Below, piece after piece: positions 34,315 to 48,028 of a stretch of 64,000 nucleotides of DNA (position 1 is the stretch's first letter; each line of letters starts with the position of its first letter). This DNA comes from Channa striata (taxonomy: Eukaryota > Chordata > Actinopteri > Anabantiformes > Channidae). The notes beneath the pieces are model-generated. The model was given only the letters and a program-made list of their open reading frames with translations, was not told the origin of the DNA and searched no databases. The DNA lies in the NCBI GenBank assembly GCA_033026295.1, contig CM065176.1, positions 6,209,705 through 6,273,704 on the forward strand. Reading direction: 5' to 3'. Position numbers and translations under genes: made by a program.

Positions 34315-34893
34315 GTGAGTGTGTGTTTGCGCACGGCGGAAATAACGAGCGAAGCAGCTCGTCAGGGGAGAGAACGCACGCTGGCGGCTCGAAGGGTCTC
34401 CAGGCTTCAGGTTATTTCATTCATTTCTCCAACTTCGGCTGGAGATGAGGGGAAAAAACCTTAAAGAGCCAAAAGACCGGAGCCCACAGAGACCCGATTC
34501 AATAAGTTGCTGTGTGCTGTTGTGAAATTGAGGAACAATGCATTTTTTTAATACTAATACAATCTTTATTTATTTTCTCCTGTAATTCAGTTTAATCACT
34601 TGGACGTAAATGTGTGTGTGAAAATGTGCTCTTTGTTCTCACTTTTAATAGACAGTGTGTGAGACTGTGTGATGAGGAGCAGAGACAAAGACTGATGCCT
34701 TCTGCATTAAATCAAAATTCCTGTGGCTTATCTTTAAATTGCAGCCTTCTGGTGGCAGCGAGCGTTGCCGATCACTGTCAAACCCATCTGAAGGATTCTC
34801 TGCTCCAAATCACACACAGTATAATCAGAGTGCGGCACCAAACGTATGGGAGTGTATAGGTGTTCTTTAAGGTTTGTTTTGTCTTCGCTGCAG
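34315..34893 (+). other. cbfb: cbfb intron 1
   Basis: A 579-nt intron, donor GTGAGT and acceptor GTCTTCGCTGCAG. No feature of note. Confidence 0.95.
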
Positions 34894-34980
34894 ATTAAAT
34901 ATACTGGATTCAGAGACCGGCCCCATGAGGAGAGACAAGCCCGGTTCCAGAACGCCTGCAGGGACGGACGGTCAGAAGTG
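34894..34980 (+). CDS. cbfb: cbfb exon 2
   Basis: Encodes residues 27-55 (IKYTGFRDRPHEERQARFQN, then ACRDGRSEV), part of the heterodimerisation domain. It is 87 nt, phase 0 at both ends. Residue 55 is Val where human has Ile. The donor after GTG is GTGGGT, which is not a strong consensus but is acceptable. Confidence 0.96.
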
Positions 34981-37805
34981 GTGGGTAAAAACTACATGGA
35001 TTCTTTGCCTTATTGCCGCAAATGTGGTACTAATTGCTGGTTATTGTTTGACACAAGGAGACAAAGAAAGGCCCAATTCTGTGCGTTTTTGTGAGCATGT
35101 GAAGCTCTTTATCAGACGAAGCACAGACAGATATCATATGTCTTGTCTTGTCTTTCATGAATACGCCAGATGTGTGTTTTGGTGAATTAAACACACTGAA
35201 AGCAACTTAAAAGAAACTTGTAAACCCTGTGTGACAGCACACATTCATCTCATGGCTGTCTCCTTTTGAACAGACAAATGCTCCTCTTTGATGAGAGCCC
35301 TGCCCTCAGCTCACTTTGTGCATCGGCACACTGTCGACACACACACACATGGATCGCGTGTGTGTGTGTGCGTGTGTTGTTGCTGATGTTCTGATGTGTC
35401 TCTGCATGTGACTAGACATGCTGACCCACCAGGCTGAACTTCACACACACTTGCAGACTTATGATTTCTTGCCTCTAAATTCTGCAGCTGCTGTCATTGT
35501 TGTTTCTGCTTTGTTTGGCAGAAGCATGAAGTCATGCATGTTTACACACACACGCACACACACACAGGCACTTTAGGGTTACAGCAAACAGATGTAATCT
35601 GGGGCCTACATTTGGTCACTTTAAGTAAATATCACCTGTCGTGGCTAATTTTGGCACATAGTGAAAACATGCAGTGGATAAACACTGAAAACGAGTGAAA
35701 CAGAAATACCTGATGACCCATAATCCCAGCGGCGGTGCTATGAACCTCAATAACCCATTGTTAACCAATAAACAAACAGGAATTTTCCTAATAGATTAAT
35801 AGTTACAGTTTTTAAATGGGAAACCTTCTCACATTTCAGCTTCATAACAGTGAGGACTGAGAAAAAAAAGATGAAATACTTTTTGAAAATAATCATTATC
35901 AATCTTTGCTGTGGTGTTTTGTTGAATGGGGTTTTTCCTGCTTCCTTTATCTGAAGGTGAGTAGTTGTTGAAGTCGGACACAGTTTGTCTCAGCGGTGGT
36001 GCAGTTTTAGATTGTTGTTCAGTGCGCTGACTGTGTCTCCCTCCATTTCCAAACCGCAACCTCTCAGGCAGCCTCTTCGAATGCATCCGATTATATATCC
36101 AGTTTTGAGCTCAGAGGGGCTGAGATGTGGCAAATACAACAGTGTTGCCATGATGTAAAAATACAGTCAACTATGAATGAAAAGTATTAACATTTGTAAT
36201 TAAAGTGTATATATTATTAGTAACATTGATGCAAAATTTCCCAGTCACGTTCTCTGTTGGAGTTGTATTAATATAATTTTGGATTATAAGTACTTATGCA
36301 CATGTGTGTTTGAATTTACTGTATGCTCAGCTGTAATCATCATAGAAACCAGTAAATGGAGCTAAAAGATCCGTGATTAAAAAGTCCAACATTTCCTCCT
36401 GAAATGTAGAAGTGTAAAATTAAAAATGAGTACGCTCCGCTAAAGTAGGTCAGAACTGTGCTGACGTTATAGCAGGTAAACTGCAAAGTGCCGGCGTCGC
36501 TTCCTTTGTGAGCACAACACAGCAGCATGTGTAAATGTTTTCTCTAAACTTTTCTGAAGTCTCCATCTCATTTTCTTATTTTCTTTACTGGCTGTGGTGC
36601 TTGTGATGAGCAGTTTATAACTCTAAAGCAAGTCTGAGCACATGCATGTATTCATTATGTAATTACCACACGCTCACATTGTGAAGTCTGTTTAGAAGCT
36701 CCTGAATCGTGTCCTCAACAAAAGGTGAAATCAGACGTAAAAGGCCTCGGGCTCCTGGCACAAACACACATAAACACGGGGCAACTTCGGCTGTCTTAGT
36801 CATCCCTGAGGTATTTTTCACAAACATGCTGTCATCATCACGCGGGAGGACACATCTAGTTTTACCTTCTTTTAGTGGGACATGATGCGTCCGTCCGTCT
36901 GTCTATCTGTCCTCACTGTATTTATAAGCTTCTTGCGCCGCGAGAATTGATGGCCATGGTTTTAATGGTTTGACAGCAGCAGTGACATCATGTCGCTGAT
37001 TTATCTATCGGCCAGACGCTGCTAAAGACCTCCTGCTATTTTCATGGTCAGTGTGAACAACTATCAGACACAATGAGGCGGGAATGTGCTGTCAAGGATC
37101 CCTTGTTATGTCTCAGTGTGCTGCGAGCGGCTCTTTAGATGAATACCTTCAGAAAGGTTTTGCCAGTGTGTGTGTACGGCGGAGCTTCATTGAGTCTAGA
37201 AGACACAAGGAGGACATGTTCTCTGTGCTCACCTCAGATCGGAGTTCGCAATTTATCATGCAACTCAAACACAAGTGGGATGTGAACACTTGAAATGTCC
37301 AGGTCACCTACACAGAAACACATCATGTGTCCACGAGGCACCTTTTGGAAAATAAACCTTGTTAATTCTGGGTTTTAATGAGTGTGTAGGTGTCATTTTA
37401 AGTCTTGTTTTACAAGGTGATTGGTCTTTTATTGTGGAAAAAATGAAATTCTAAGCAGTGCTGATATATAATAAAACATATATTTTGGAACCATTTACAC
37501 AGGATAGTGTTATAAGTATTTTACTTATTTACTGGTAATTATTAAAACCTAGAATAATGTCATTTATAGCAAAACATTACAGTGAAATAAACATGAAATA
37601 TAACATATTACGCTGGTTATTATTAGGTTGTCTAAAATTTTATTTTTCATTATGTCTTTACAGATATTTTTCAAAAAGGAAATGTCTCAAATATATTCTG
37701 CATAAAATGTGTCCAAACATACATGGCTTACTTACATTAATTGTTGTTAATAATAATGTAAAAGTGCACATGTCACATCTGTGCATTTATAGGAATTCCA
37801 AAGAA

Positions 37806-37814
37806 TCACACACA

Positions 37815-37858
<44 letters not shown>
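37806..37858. repeat. (CA)n microsatellite
   Basis: CA run of about 53 bp with one early interruption (CTCA), in cbfb intron 2. Confidence 0.95.
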
Positions 37859-37860
<2 letters not shown>

Positions 37861-37999
37861 AACCCGTGTGGTTCAGACTCTAAAATGTTCAGGATTCATC
37901 TGATAAATGGGACAATAATTCAAAGCAAATTATCTTCAGCTCAGCTCATTAGAGATGAGTCGCCTTCTAAAGTACTATTGATTTTCATGCTGCGCTGAT

Positions 38000-38266
38000 C
38001 TCTTCCTCCCTTCCCGCCACTCTCCTGTCTGTTTTCTGTCTGTTCACTTAATTCTTTTCATTTCCTTTGTCCTGTTTCTCTTTGTCTTTATTTAAGCTCT
38101 TCTTCAGTTTCTTGTCTATAGCATATGTCCTCTTTCACTTCATTTCTCTTCCTCTTTTTCATTTCCTTCTCTCTGCTTCCCCTTTTTCTCGCTTTCCTTT
38201 TTTGTCTCTCGGTTTTCCTCCATGTCTCCCCTCTTTTCTCCTTCCCTCTTTTTTTTTCTCCGGCAG
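38000..38266 (+). other. long pyrimidine tract with orphan acceptor-like end
   Basis: About 265 nt that are mostly C and T, ending TTTTTTTTCTCCGGCAG at 38266. The sequence after it has early stops in every obvious frame and matches no cbfb exon, so this is either a decoy or cryptic acceptor or simple low-complexity DNA. Confidence 0.55.
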
Positions 38267-39479
38267 TAGTAGGCAGCAAATTAGTATCAGATGGTTGTAA
38301 TCCAATACTTCAAATAGAGCAGAAATGATGACTTGGGTGTTCTTCGAGCTGTGTGTGTGTGTGTGTGTGTGTGTGAGACATTTTGTCTCTACGTGTATGT
38401 GTCCCTGTACACGTGTAGTCATTTTCATCTTTCTCTTCCCACCATTCGTTTCTCTCCGGCTCTCTCTTGGTCAGTCCTCCTGCTCTTTCATTCAGTTTTC
38501 TTCTCTCGCTCTCTGATGAGGGACACATTTGACAGGGTGCATAATTCATACGCTTCCAGCCCAGTCGCAGCCCCAATGCCCTTAGTATTGATCTGTCTCT
38601 GCAAACACACAGAGAGCGATACGCATAAAAAACATTTTCTAACTTGATTTTCTGCCTCTCTTTAATTCATTGCTTTCTGACTGCGTGCTATTGATTTCCA
38701 TGCACGCATACATATTTATGTTTTATCTCGAGAGCTCTGCGTCCCATTAGAGCAAGACGGTGCTTTACAGTAATCACAAAATGAGGAGAGCTGGACTTTG
38801 ATGTGATTATATGTGCGCTGGGAGAGCAGGCCAGTGGTTCACTTTTTGTTTTTGTTCTGAGAGCCGCATGGTTAGACCAAGAAACAGAAACAGAAAGAGA
38901 TGGTGGGTGGGTGGGTTGAGGAAACGAGAAAAAGAACAACTGAGATCTAGTCTATCATACCCAGACTGTTCCAGGGTTGGATCCAAAAAAGACATTTAAG
39001 CGTTTTCAAACGCTCTTGTGCTTTTTTAAGTTATGCAACAACTCAAGTGCTTTCACCAATCAGCATTTTCAAATGTTATTCCTGGAAAGAAACGTGTTTG
39101 AATGTCTGTGACTGTAAGTTTGGTCCGAACATTTTATCTGCAACTATTTTGCTTTATCAGTTTTAGGAGAATAAATAACAACGTGATCTGGTTCCAGTTT
39201 CCCCAGGGTGAGAACTTACTGACATTTTTCAGTATTTTTAGTTTCAGAGCCTAAGGAAATGATTGATGAAAAAAATGATGATTACTATACTTGAAAATAC
39301 TGCGAACAAACTAACAATATGCAACTATTTGTCCAGGCCGTTTAGTAGTTCCCATAACAGTAGCATGTTGCAGTCTTCAGTTGGGTTTTTACGGTCTGCA
39401 TGTTTGTACAGTGCTTTCAGCCTCTTCTATCTGATTGTTTTGGTTTTACAACCATACAGACATCACCTTCCATCATTTC

Positions 39480-39600
39480 TCCATTTAACCAGTAACCGCT
39501 CATCCTGTGAAAGGTCACAGGGGGCTGGGGCCTCAAACTGTCTCTAAGTGAGAGACGGCGCACTCTCTGGACAGCTTGGCAGTTTAAAGGCAATTTAGAC
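39480..39600. repeat. dispersed teleost repeat, second decayed copy
   Basis: Contains ACCGCTCATCCTGTGAAAGG, then TCACAGGGGGCTGGGGCC and CACTCTCTGGACAGCTTGGC. Same family as the copy at about 17705-17835. Confidence 0.55.
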
Positions 39601-39966
39601 CATGTCTAAAACAATAGTAAATCTCTAACAAGACTTTTTTCTCTCTGTTTCCACTGTCTGTTCTGATGGAAAAAAGTTTTGCAAACTGGCGTCTGAAGTG
39701 TAAATTTCAACTCTAGTGTGTATGAGGAAAACGTAGCTCTTCAAAGCAGTCAGATGACTTTGTATAGATGAACAAAGACGTTGAGTTGCTTGTTTTCTAA
39801 TAATAGTCATAACTCTAAAACTGTTGGTGTCTCCTCGATATGACCAGTGCACTGAGTGTCTAATTGTGTTTTCTATTAAAATGTTTTTCCCTTATTTAAT
39901 GTATTATATTTCCCTTGGTCGAAAATCACTTAAGGCTGCGTCTTTTTCTCTGTCTTTTCTCCGCAG

Positions 39967-40083
39967 GCCTTTGTAGCTACAGGTACCAACCTCTCTCTCC
40001 AGTTCTTTCCTGCCAACCTACACGGAGATCAGAGGCAGATTCCTACCAGGGAGTACGTGGACTTTGAGAGAGAGTCAGGAAAG
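39967..40083 (+). CDS. cbfb: cbfb exon 3
   Basis: Encodes residues 56-94, starting AFVATGTNLSLQFFP. Gly61, a residue shown to matter for RUNX binding in mammalian CBF-beta, is conserved. The loop after FFPA differs from human (NLHGDQRQIPT against SWQGEQRQTPS), the most divergent part of the protein. It is 117 nt, phase 0, with acceptor TTTTCTCCGCAG and donor GTAGGA. Confidence 0.97.
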
Positions 40084-41214
40084 GTAGGACAAGAAAAAGA
40101 CATCATTTAAATTTTCAAAGAATAACAGACAGACTGGCAACACAGAAAATAGATTTTCTGTTTTCTCACGTTATTTCAACATGAGTTAGATTTAGAAACA
40201 TCCTTGCCATTAATCCCATGCTTCAGTCACGCGCTTTTGATTCATGGGGTTGTTGTCGTTCCACACTACCATGTGAAACGTTTACAGAAAAAAAAAGTCT
40301 GTCTGCTTTTTCTCTTTGTTCCTCTTTTATTTAAAGAAATGAAAATTACTGTGCAGTTTCTAAACAAAACGTGCGACTTTATGAACACAAAGGTTGCGTT
40401 ACACTCAGCTACATGTGTGTCAGGGTTTGCAGAGTGTGTGTGAACACATATGCAACACTTGCTCGAGTCGACGACCCTGACAGCAACAAGGTGAAAGAAT
40501 GAACGCAGATTCAAAGACACATGAAAGGAGTCAGTCTGGGATCAGCTGATTGTTGTGGTCCTGGTCACTGCCGATCTTCTTGTAAATACCAGTGCTCGTT
40601 TCAGATAAAAGTTAAATAACTTTTATGAGCCCCGAACGTGTAAGTTTGCTGCTGTTGTCAAGGTGATACCCACCGTACAGTACAGTGGTGCTGCTGCAGT
40701 GTTTATGTGGACGGTAATTGTCTCCCCTGGCGCTAAGCCTGGACTCGTGTGTAAGTGTGTGTGTGTCAGAAGGCCCTCCACGGACACTGGCCAGCTGAAA
40801 TGAATGCCGACTGGCGGCTCATTAAAAATGCATTCTGGGGAATCGATGGACCTCCATGCCCTAAGGCTGACAGACTAATCTCACACTGTTAATTATTTAA
40901 CACAAGCACCCTGATGGTTGAGAACAGTGTGTGAATGTGTGCACGTGCGTGTTTGTGCCGATGGGTGCTGGGCATTTCAACCCAGCACAAAATTCTGATG
41001 TGGTGTGCGTGGAGAACGGGAATGGTATTCACTGTGTGTGCGTGTGTGGCAGAGACACTGAATGTGTGTGTGTGTGTGGGTGTGTTGATGGGTGTGTAAG
41101 ACGATATCTTCTTCTTTGTCACCTCAGTGGTGCTCACCGATCTATGAAGTTTTAATGAGGCCAGGAGCCATCAATGTAAAGCAGTTTCACAGTTTGTCTG
41201 TAGAACTGAAGTCA

Positions 41215-41249
<35 letters not shown>

Positions 41250-42344
41250 CTGGGGATCCGCATAAACGTGCTGACAGTTTGCTATTTATCTTTTGAACTA
41301 AAAAACACAAGTCATTCTATACCAGCACAGCAACTGAGAGTAAAATACTCTGGAACACTCAAATGCTGTTTTCAGGCAGCCTCAACTAAAAACACAAGTA
41401 TAAGGTTTCAGCCTTTAGTTTATGTAATATTCATTCATATTCATCTTAAAAAAAAAGACACAAGGGCAGAATGTGGTTTCCTGAGTGCAGTATACTGTAA
41501 AAAGAAATATTGTTGAGAAGAATATGGAGGATGTCGCTGAGCTGCTCCAGTGCAGAGCTTTTATAGGGGTACATTTGAGGAAGTATTTTATTCACACACA
41601 CACACACACACACACCGCCTCCCAATCCCCTGGGCATCCCTGTACAACACAAGAGTCAGGCCAATGCAGAGATCTTGTGTACGCTGCAACTTCTCCTCTT
41701 AATTACTGTCACAGCTAAACTACACACACGCACACACAGATCACTGGTGCATGTGGATATAGCTTTTCGAAAACAATACATCTTTTTATTGTTTACAATA
41801 TATTCTCTAGAATCTCAAAAAAAGCAAAATACTTCTTGACTTTTATCCTGTATTTTTAATCTATTTTCCTTTTAGTAAAACACTAATTACAGAAGCCCAT
41901 TCAAAGAAAGAATCCAAAATACATATATGTCTTTATTCAGGGTCAAAATTTTAATTGAAGATGAAAATGATCTGAATGAAACTGCGGTTCTTCTTTCTTG
42001 TCATTACTTTTGTCTCCACATTTTCAGCTCCAGCTTCCTCTGCTTGTTAATTTTGGTAGTTTTTTTATATGAACGTCCACACTACGTCTCCCTTTCCTCC
42101 ATCTTCCCTCTGTCCTTTCCTTCTTTTTGCATACATCCTCATTCCCAACGTGCATCCCCCACTCCCCACATTCCCTCCATCCCACTCCACCCCCCCCGTC
42201 GCTGCCATTCCTCCGTCTCTCTCCCGCCTTTATTTCCAAACACAGAAAGTGCCAAACCAAAAGGGAAGCACAGCCAGGTTAAACTTTGGGGATGAATAAT
42301 ATATATTTGTGTGTGTGTGTCAGATATAGACCATGAGAGTGAGC

Positions 42345-42510
42345 ACATTTATGGGGAAAGTGGGGACATTTTCACTTTCTCACACACTTTTTGAGGGGCT
42401 AAGTTGGATTTAAGGGTTTTAAGGTTATAGATTGGGTTTAAGTTGGTGTCGGGGACGAGAAACTGTATCATGTCAGTGAACGTCCTGATAAAGACAGCTG
42501 TACAAATGCG
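42345..42510 (+). repeat. dispersed teleost repeat (GTGGGGACATTTT type), copy 1
   Basis: Shares the ordered words GTGGGGACATTTT, CTTTTTGAGGG, TGGATTTAAGGG, GGTTATAG and ATGTCAGTGAACGTCCT with the copy at about 53080-53300. In intact fish copies the middle is a run of GGTTAGGG-like words and the end reads TGTCCTCAC..GATAG. Confidence 0.6.
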
Positions 42511-45500
42511 TATGTGAGAGAGAGCGAGCGAGTGGAGGACGTGAGTGGAGGTTAATGGGAGCCATCTGGGGTTGAGTTTAATTTTAGCATTAGCAGCTAA
42601 CTTGCTAACCAATATTAACTCTGTCCTAGACATGTGGACTGCAGTAGTTTGTTCCGTCCCGTTATAATGTTCCCACGGTGTTCCGGCGCTCCGTTCCCAA
42701 AGTTCCCGTTATCCAAACTCAGACTTTGCACGTGTGTGAACTGCAACAAATGTTCTCACTACAACATGTCATTTAAAGTTAGGCATGTCCCCGTCCTGTT
42801 TGTCCAGGTGAGCAGAATTCAGGCGAAATTGATCACATCCTACTTGGAGATAAAGAGACACTTCACGTTCACGTGATTAGTTTTTTGTTAACCAAGAGTT
42901 TTCTTTGTGTGGTGAAACCCTCCCGTGTCCTTTAGATAACAGACGTTCCTTCCTTCCTGTCCTGTAGTACAGCCCTTCAAGCTTGTGGAGGGGGGACAAT
43001 AGACACATAAATCCAGTTTTGTCCGTACGGAGCAGGTTTGAAGTGAGCGCAGTGCTGCTGGGAAATGTTAAGTCGATCACTGTGACAGCCGTTAGTGCTC
43101 ACTTTCATTGTGCTCGCTTTAAATCCTCGCTGAAGTGTCAGGGTGAAGAGGTCTCATCAGAGCTGGCCGCAAATGCAAGAAAACACTCCCAGCAGGTTGG
43201 GATTTGGTGCGGAAACTGGAAACTGGCTCTGGTTCTGATGGTCTGCCGGTGGAAAAGTCAGCTCTAAAGATGTGACTTCAGATGAGGTTCAAACCACAGA
43301 AACTAGCCTGCTAAGCTTCAGTGTTTCTCTTATGTACATGTGTTGGTGCGCAGCCCCTGCACGCTGATGAGCCGTGGCGCCGCACTGATTGCTACATCCA
43401 GCACATACACGCATGCATGTCTAGACCCAAAGAACACACAAATATATATGCAAACAACAAGTAAAACAGAGAGAAGAGTGAAAAGAAGCAGAAAGAGACA
43501 GAGGCGGATTAGTGGTGGTCGGGGGAGAAACCGAGCAGAGATATGAGAAGTAGACGGGTGACGGAGGAGGGGGGAGTGACAGGAAGCAGCGCTAACAAAA
43601 AACCCAGGTTTCATTCATTCTCAGTACGTATTTATGAGTTCTTACAGGCGAGCTGACTTATTCTTTCATACAGTACGCGTAGAGTTTGGTTTGAATCTGT
43701 GGATTTGAGCACATTGTTCACATGGTTTTAACCATCAACATACTTTAGGCCTTTTGACCAAAATTTGTGTGTTTAATTTGTTCGTGCCGGGATTGGCCCT
43801 CCCTGCCACTTTTCTTTCCTCCTTCTATGTGTTCATAAGCCTAAATCCCACATGATTAGATACCATTGTTGTCCTAGTGGATAAAAGTTGTTCCAGATTA
43901 CACAGGAGTCAATTGAAAATATGGCAAATATGGACACAGCTGTTGGTGAAGTGTGTAAATATTTTATCGCTCCTCGGCAGCTCTGCAGCTCCACACCTAG
44001 AACAAACCCACTGGTAACTTGAGCAGGACTGAGGTAAACACAACAACATCAACATTTTTTTCATCCTCCAGAAGAGCAATATCCAATGCAAACACATTTT
44101 GGTGGTACTAAATTTACTTTTACAACTCCAACTAGAACCAGATATCAGAGCTCCTACAATCCTAATCAAAGCCCTCATCACATCATCACTTACTTCATCG
44201 AGCAAAACTTTTCAGTTTTGCCTCTTTTCGCTTTCCGTCTCGCTCACTCCCAAAAACTCACACAAATCCACTAAAACAGTTTATCTGACGCCTCAGTTTA
44301 TCTCTAATTTAGTCGTCAACTTCAAGCCTCCAGGATTCTCTCCTGTCATGGCCATATCAGCATTAAGCGTGTGTGTGTGCGGTGTGTATGTGTGTGCGCA
44401 GTGTGCGGTATTAAGTTTCCCTCTGAACGGAAGCTGTGCCATCGGTGCGTGACTTGTCAGTGACATCATCAAAGCCAAACCACTAATTGGTTCCCTCTGC
44501 TACTGCTGCTCTCCATCTCACTGCGTGTGTGTGCGTGCACGTGCACAGCTGTGTTTTACATCTTGAACGTCCAGAGCGCCTGTTGCAGAGTGATGCATTT
44601 TAATGAAAAGTGATTTAATTAAATGAAGTGTAGGTGATCTAACTTTCTTTGGAGTCTCACACACACATTTAGTCTGTCTCTGTTAGGGGACACGCACCAG
44701 CAGACGTCTTCCTTGTACACGTACATTCCCACAGTACCATCCCTGTCTCCTCCCACAGGGTTTCAAATTTCCTGCTTCAGGCCTCGGATCAATGGCCACA
44801 CCCACTCCCATAATGCACTGCAGCACACATACAGATAGCGTCCTCTGTTAATATGCTCCTCGTGTGTGTCCAAGTTGTTTTATGTTTTTCTTTGTGTTTG
44901 AGCGAATGTCTGTCTCAGTGTATTTTCTATACACGATGCAGATGCTGGTGTGACGGTGTGTAAGTGAGGTGGCACAAAGATGTTGAGAAAAGTGCAGAGA
45001 GAGAGGAATCAGTGTGGTGAGAAATCCAGCGTGTGTGTGTCATTCTTCTATTCTTAGGCTCAGTAACTGTCCGCTGCGCTGGACTCGGGAATGCAACACT
45101 GCTCACCTGGACAGTGATGTGTCATGCGTTATGTGATGTTCAGTAGAGGACATAACGCCACTGAAATTACATCATTTAAATCAGTGTAATAAAGGGATCT
45201 TATTGAATGTATCTTTGAACAATTCACATGCACGGTCTGCGTTTTTTACATAAAAAAATTAAATGCAAAAAGACCTCCAACCTAAAAAACATATGTAGGC
45301 CACAGCCAGCATGAGCAGACATCCTCATCATCACGGTAACAGTAATGCATCCCGAAGAGTAACAATGGTTGTTGTAGATGGGTTGTCGTCACCCACAGAG
45401 GAGCTTGCTCATGTTGGTTCACAGACAGTATGTTTGAGGCTGAACATTTGATTGGGACTCTGGTAAAGGTTGTGGAACTTAAGGTGGAAAAACATGTAAT

Positions 45501-47183
45501 ACCAGCATCCACGGAGGAAAACCAGTATTCAATATCTCATAACACAAAGAGCGCAATGCTAGTTTACTGGAAAGTGTGCTGGCGCCAAAGTCAAGACACG
45601 TTCCTCAGTAATTCATATTGTTTTTGAATAGTTGGACCCACATTTTGCCGCCTATACTGTCTATATTGCAGGTGTGTGCTGGGCCTGCCTGCTAAAATGC
45701 AGGACAAGATTGTGATTTGGGCTAAAATAAAAACTTTTAAAGACCTTGTTGTACGATTCATAGTAAGAAACTAAAGAGCTCTCGTTAATCCAGACGGACA
45801 GTGCTATAACAGTGTTGTAACTATGTGTCAAGCTTTGTTGAGCTTGTGAAACATCACTTGAAAACAGAAAACAAACCTTGGTCTCCTGTGTGAAAGTCTG
45901 ATGCTTTGCCGAACCATCCACCCACCCCAACCACCGAAAAATGAAAATTAAATGTAACTGGGTCATAACAAGCCGTTTGCACAGACAACCTATGATTGCG
46001 CTTTACAAGTCGTGATAAATGTTTTTCAAGATTACATTCATTCTTTGGTCTTAGTTTAATATTCAAAGTGTCACGCTGAATTTTTCAACACAACCACAAT
46101 GCCAACCCTAAACTAGGCAACAGCTAATTCTAAAAAAGTGGATGGAGCCCCTGATGTACCACTGAGTAAAGCCACAGTCACATCTTAGTCAGTAGGAAGA
46201 CAGACTATGTCTGTGTTAAGCTGTGTAGGGGGTGGAGTGGGACAGAAAGCACATTTGGCCAAACCACCACTTTATACTGTACTCACAACTTTGTCTGACA
46301 GAATCACTACAACAGATGTGTTGAATCATCCGCTACATCACTGTTTAAAATGTGTGATTAGTAAAACAAAACTGAGATGACATATAGTTGATTCTTCGTA
46401 GCTTCGCTACTTGTGAGTGTGCTTCATCCACAGCTGGTTACTAAGTCTTAATAATTCATGGAGCATTGAACATGGAAAATAGGGAATGGAGAGGGAAACA
46501 CAGACTGGAAGTGCAGCAACTCAGCAAGACAATGAAGTTCGGTTCAGTTGTAATTACTTGTGAATCCACTGTAGAAAAGAGCTCGAGTCAGAAAGCACCT
46601 TCCCCTCTGGCTCTGTCTTTCTCTTTCTCTGTTGTTTTGTAACTCTGTCTGCAGCCTGTGTGTCAATTTGCATGATATTTCCATGCCTATGAAAGCCATA
46701 GGAACAAACAGTGGCTCCTGGCCCTCCGGTGTGCACAGAGAGACTTTGCATAGCAGTGATGCACATTATGTGTCCACAGGCAGTAAAGAGACTTAGAAGG
46801 GGCCAGGGCCAATTCACTCAGCTCACAATAGAAATCAAACTGCCAGTGAACAATTCATGCAATAGAAAACATATGGCCTGACAAAGGTTTTCAGTTCCTA
46901 CAGTGTGAACATGAAACAACTGATGGGCCTGAAAAATGAGACATGTGAGTCATGATGCTCTGCTGCTGCTCGTCAGCTCAGTTAATCCAGGCAGAGAACT
47001 GCATGAACACTGAAAAAAAAAAAAAAAAAAAAGATTTCCTCAAACAGTGTGTCAAGTTGCATGCAAGTGACTGGCATTCACTCACATCTGTCGCCTACTC
47101 GGAAGAAAGACCCTGCACACAACGATATATTTGACCTGAACCTTGATGACTTTGGCTGTCATTGTGTTTGAATGGCACGTGTG

Positions 47184-47185
<2 letters not shown>

Positions 47186-47222
<37 letters not shown>
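47186..47222. repeat. (GT)n microsatellite
   Basis: Perfect GT run of about 37 bp in cbfb intron 3. A second GT run lies at 47338-47359. Confidence 0.95.
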
Positions 47223-47224
<2 letters not shown>

Positions 47225-48015
47225 CTCATGTTGTTTTGCAGCCTCTATAATTACAGGGTGGGAAGGTTGAAGAAGAGAGAGTGATCATGCAGTGGAGAGT
47301 ACCGTACTATTATACTTCTGTTGCTTTGGCAGGTGGCGTGTGTGTGTGTGTGTGTGTGTGACTGTGAAAGACAATAGGCCAGCGGACGTTAAGCAGTATT
47401 CAGTCTCAGATTAGGAACAGAAGGCCAGTAACGTGCTTTATCTCCACCTGCTGACACACACATACACACACGCACACACATCAGACAAACACACACACAA
47501 TGAAATAGTGATTTATACTTCTTCTTTCTGTCTCTAAATAGACATTATAGTGTGAGTCTATCTGTTGTTTCTTTTACCACCATTAACAACTTGTGTCCGT
47601 CCCTTGAGCGTCGCTGGGTTTTTTAGCTCATTGTGGGCAGCAATTAAAATCAATGAGCAGAATTTCTTTATGTTTGTAGACAGATAGACAGATACGCCTT
47701 TAGTGTTGTTATATACAATATACAGCACAATTGTCCTCTCTGTTTGAAATTAAAGAGAAAGAAAAAGAAGAGGATTGCACTTTAGATTAGCAGTAGTTGG
47801 CATTTGGCGTTTGGAGCAGCTAAAGTCTTCAAAACAGATAGAAAGAGCGGCCAGCAGACGAGGTTGGGAAATATAAACCCACGGTTCCAATTTTGTTCTG
47901 CTCCTTGTTTTTCCGTAATTTATTATAGAGATTCTATTTATGTCAGGGTGGCGTTACCTTCCATCTCCAGTTTAATAGTACGTTTTTAGTAATAGTAGTT
48001 GGCTAAATACAACAC

Positions 48016-48028
48016 TGCCACCTTGTGA
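48016..48028 (-). promoter_or_regulatory. CTCF-like motif
   Basis: TGCCACCTTGTGA on the + strand is close to the reverse CTCF core (GCCACCTNGTGG). Match by eye only, in cbfb intron 3. Confidence 0.22.

Larger units (their letters stand above)
34981..39966 (+). other. cbfb: cbfb intron 2
   Basis: A 4,986-nt intron. It holds CA and GT runs (37806-37858, 38347-38374), a very long pyrimidine tract ending in an orphan acceptor-like CAG (38000-38266) and a decayed dispersed repeat (about 39480-39600). No additional coding exon is recognised. Confidence 0.9.

Noticed and set aside
38902..38915. GGTGGGTGGGTGGG as a G-quadruplex
   Set aside because: Only three runs reach three G, so it fails the strict rule.
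45282..45627. Overlapping open frames on both strands that might be a gene
   Set aside because: Neither translation resembles a family I know, there are no supporting splice sites and the region is intronic to cbfb.
47013..47032. Run of 20 A that might be the tail of a retrocopy
   Set aside because: No coding or SINE-like sequence precedes it and no target duplication was seen.
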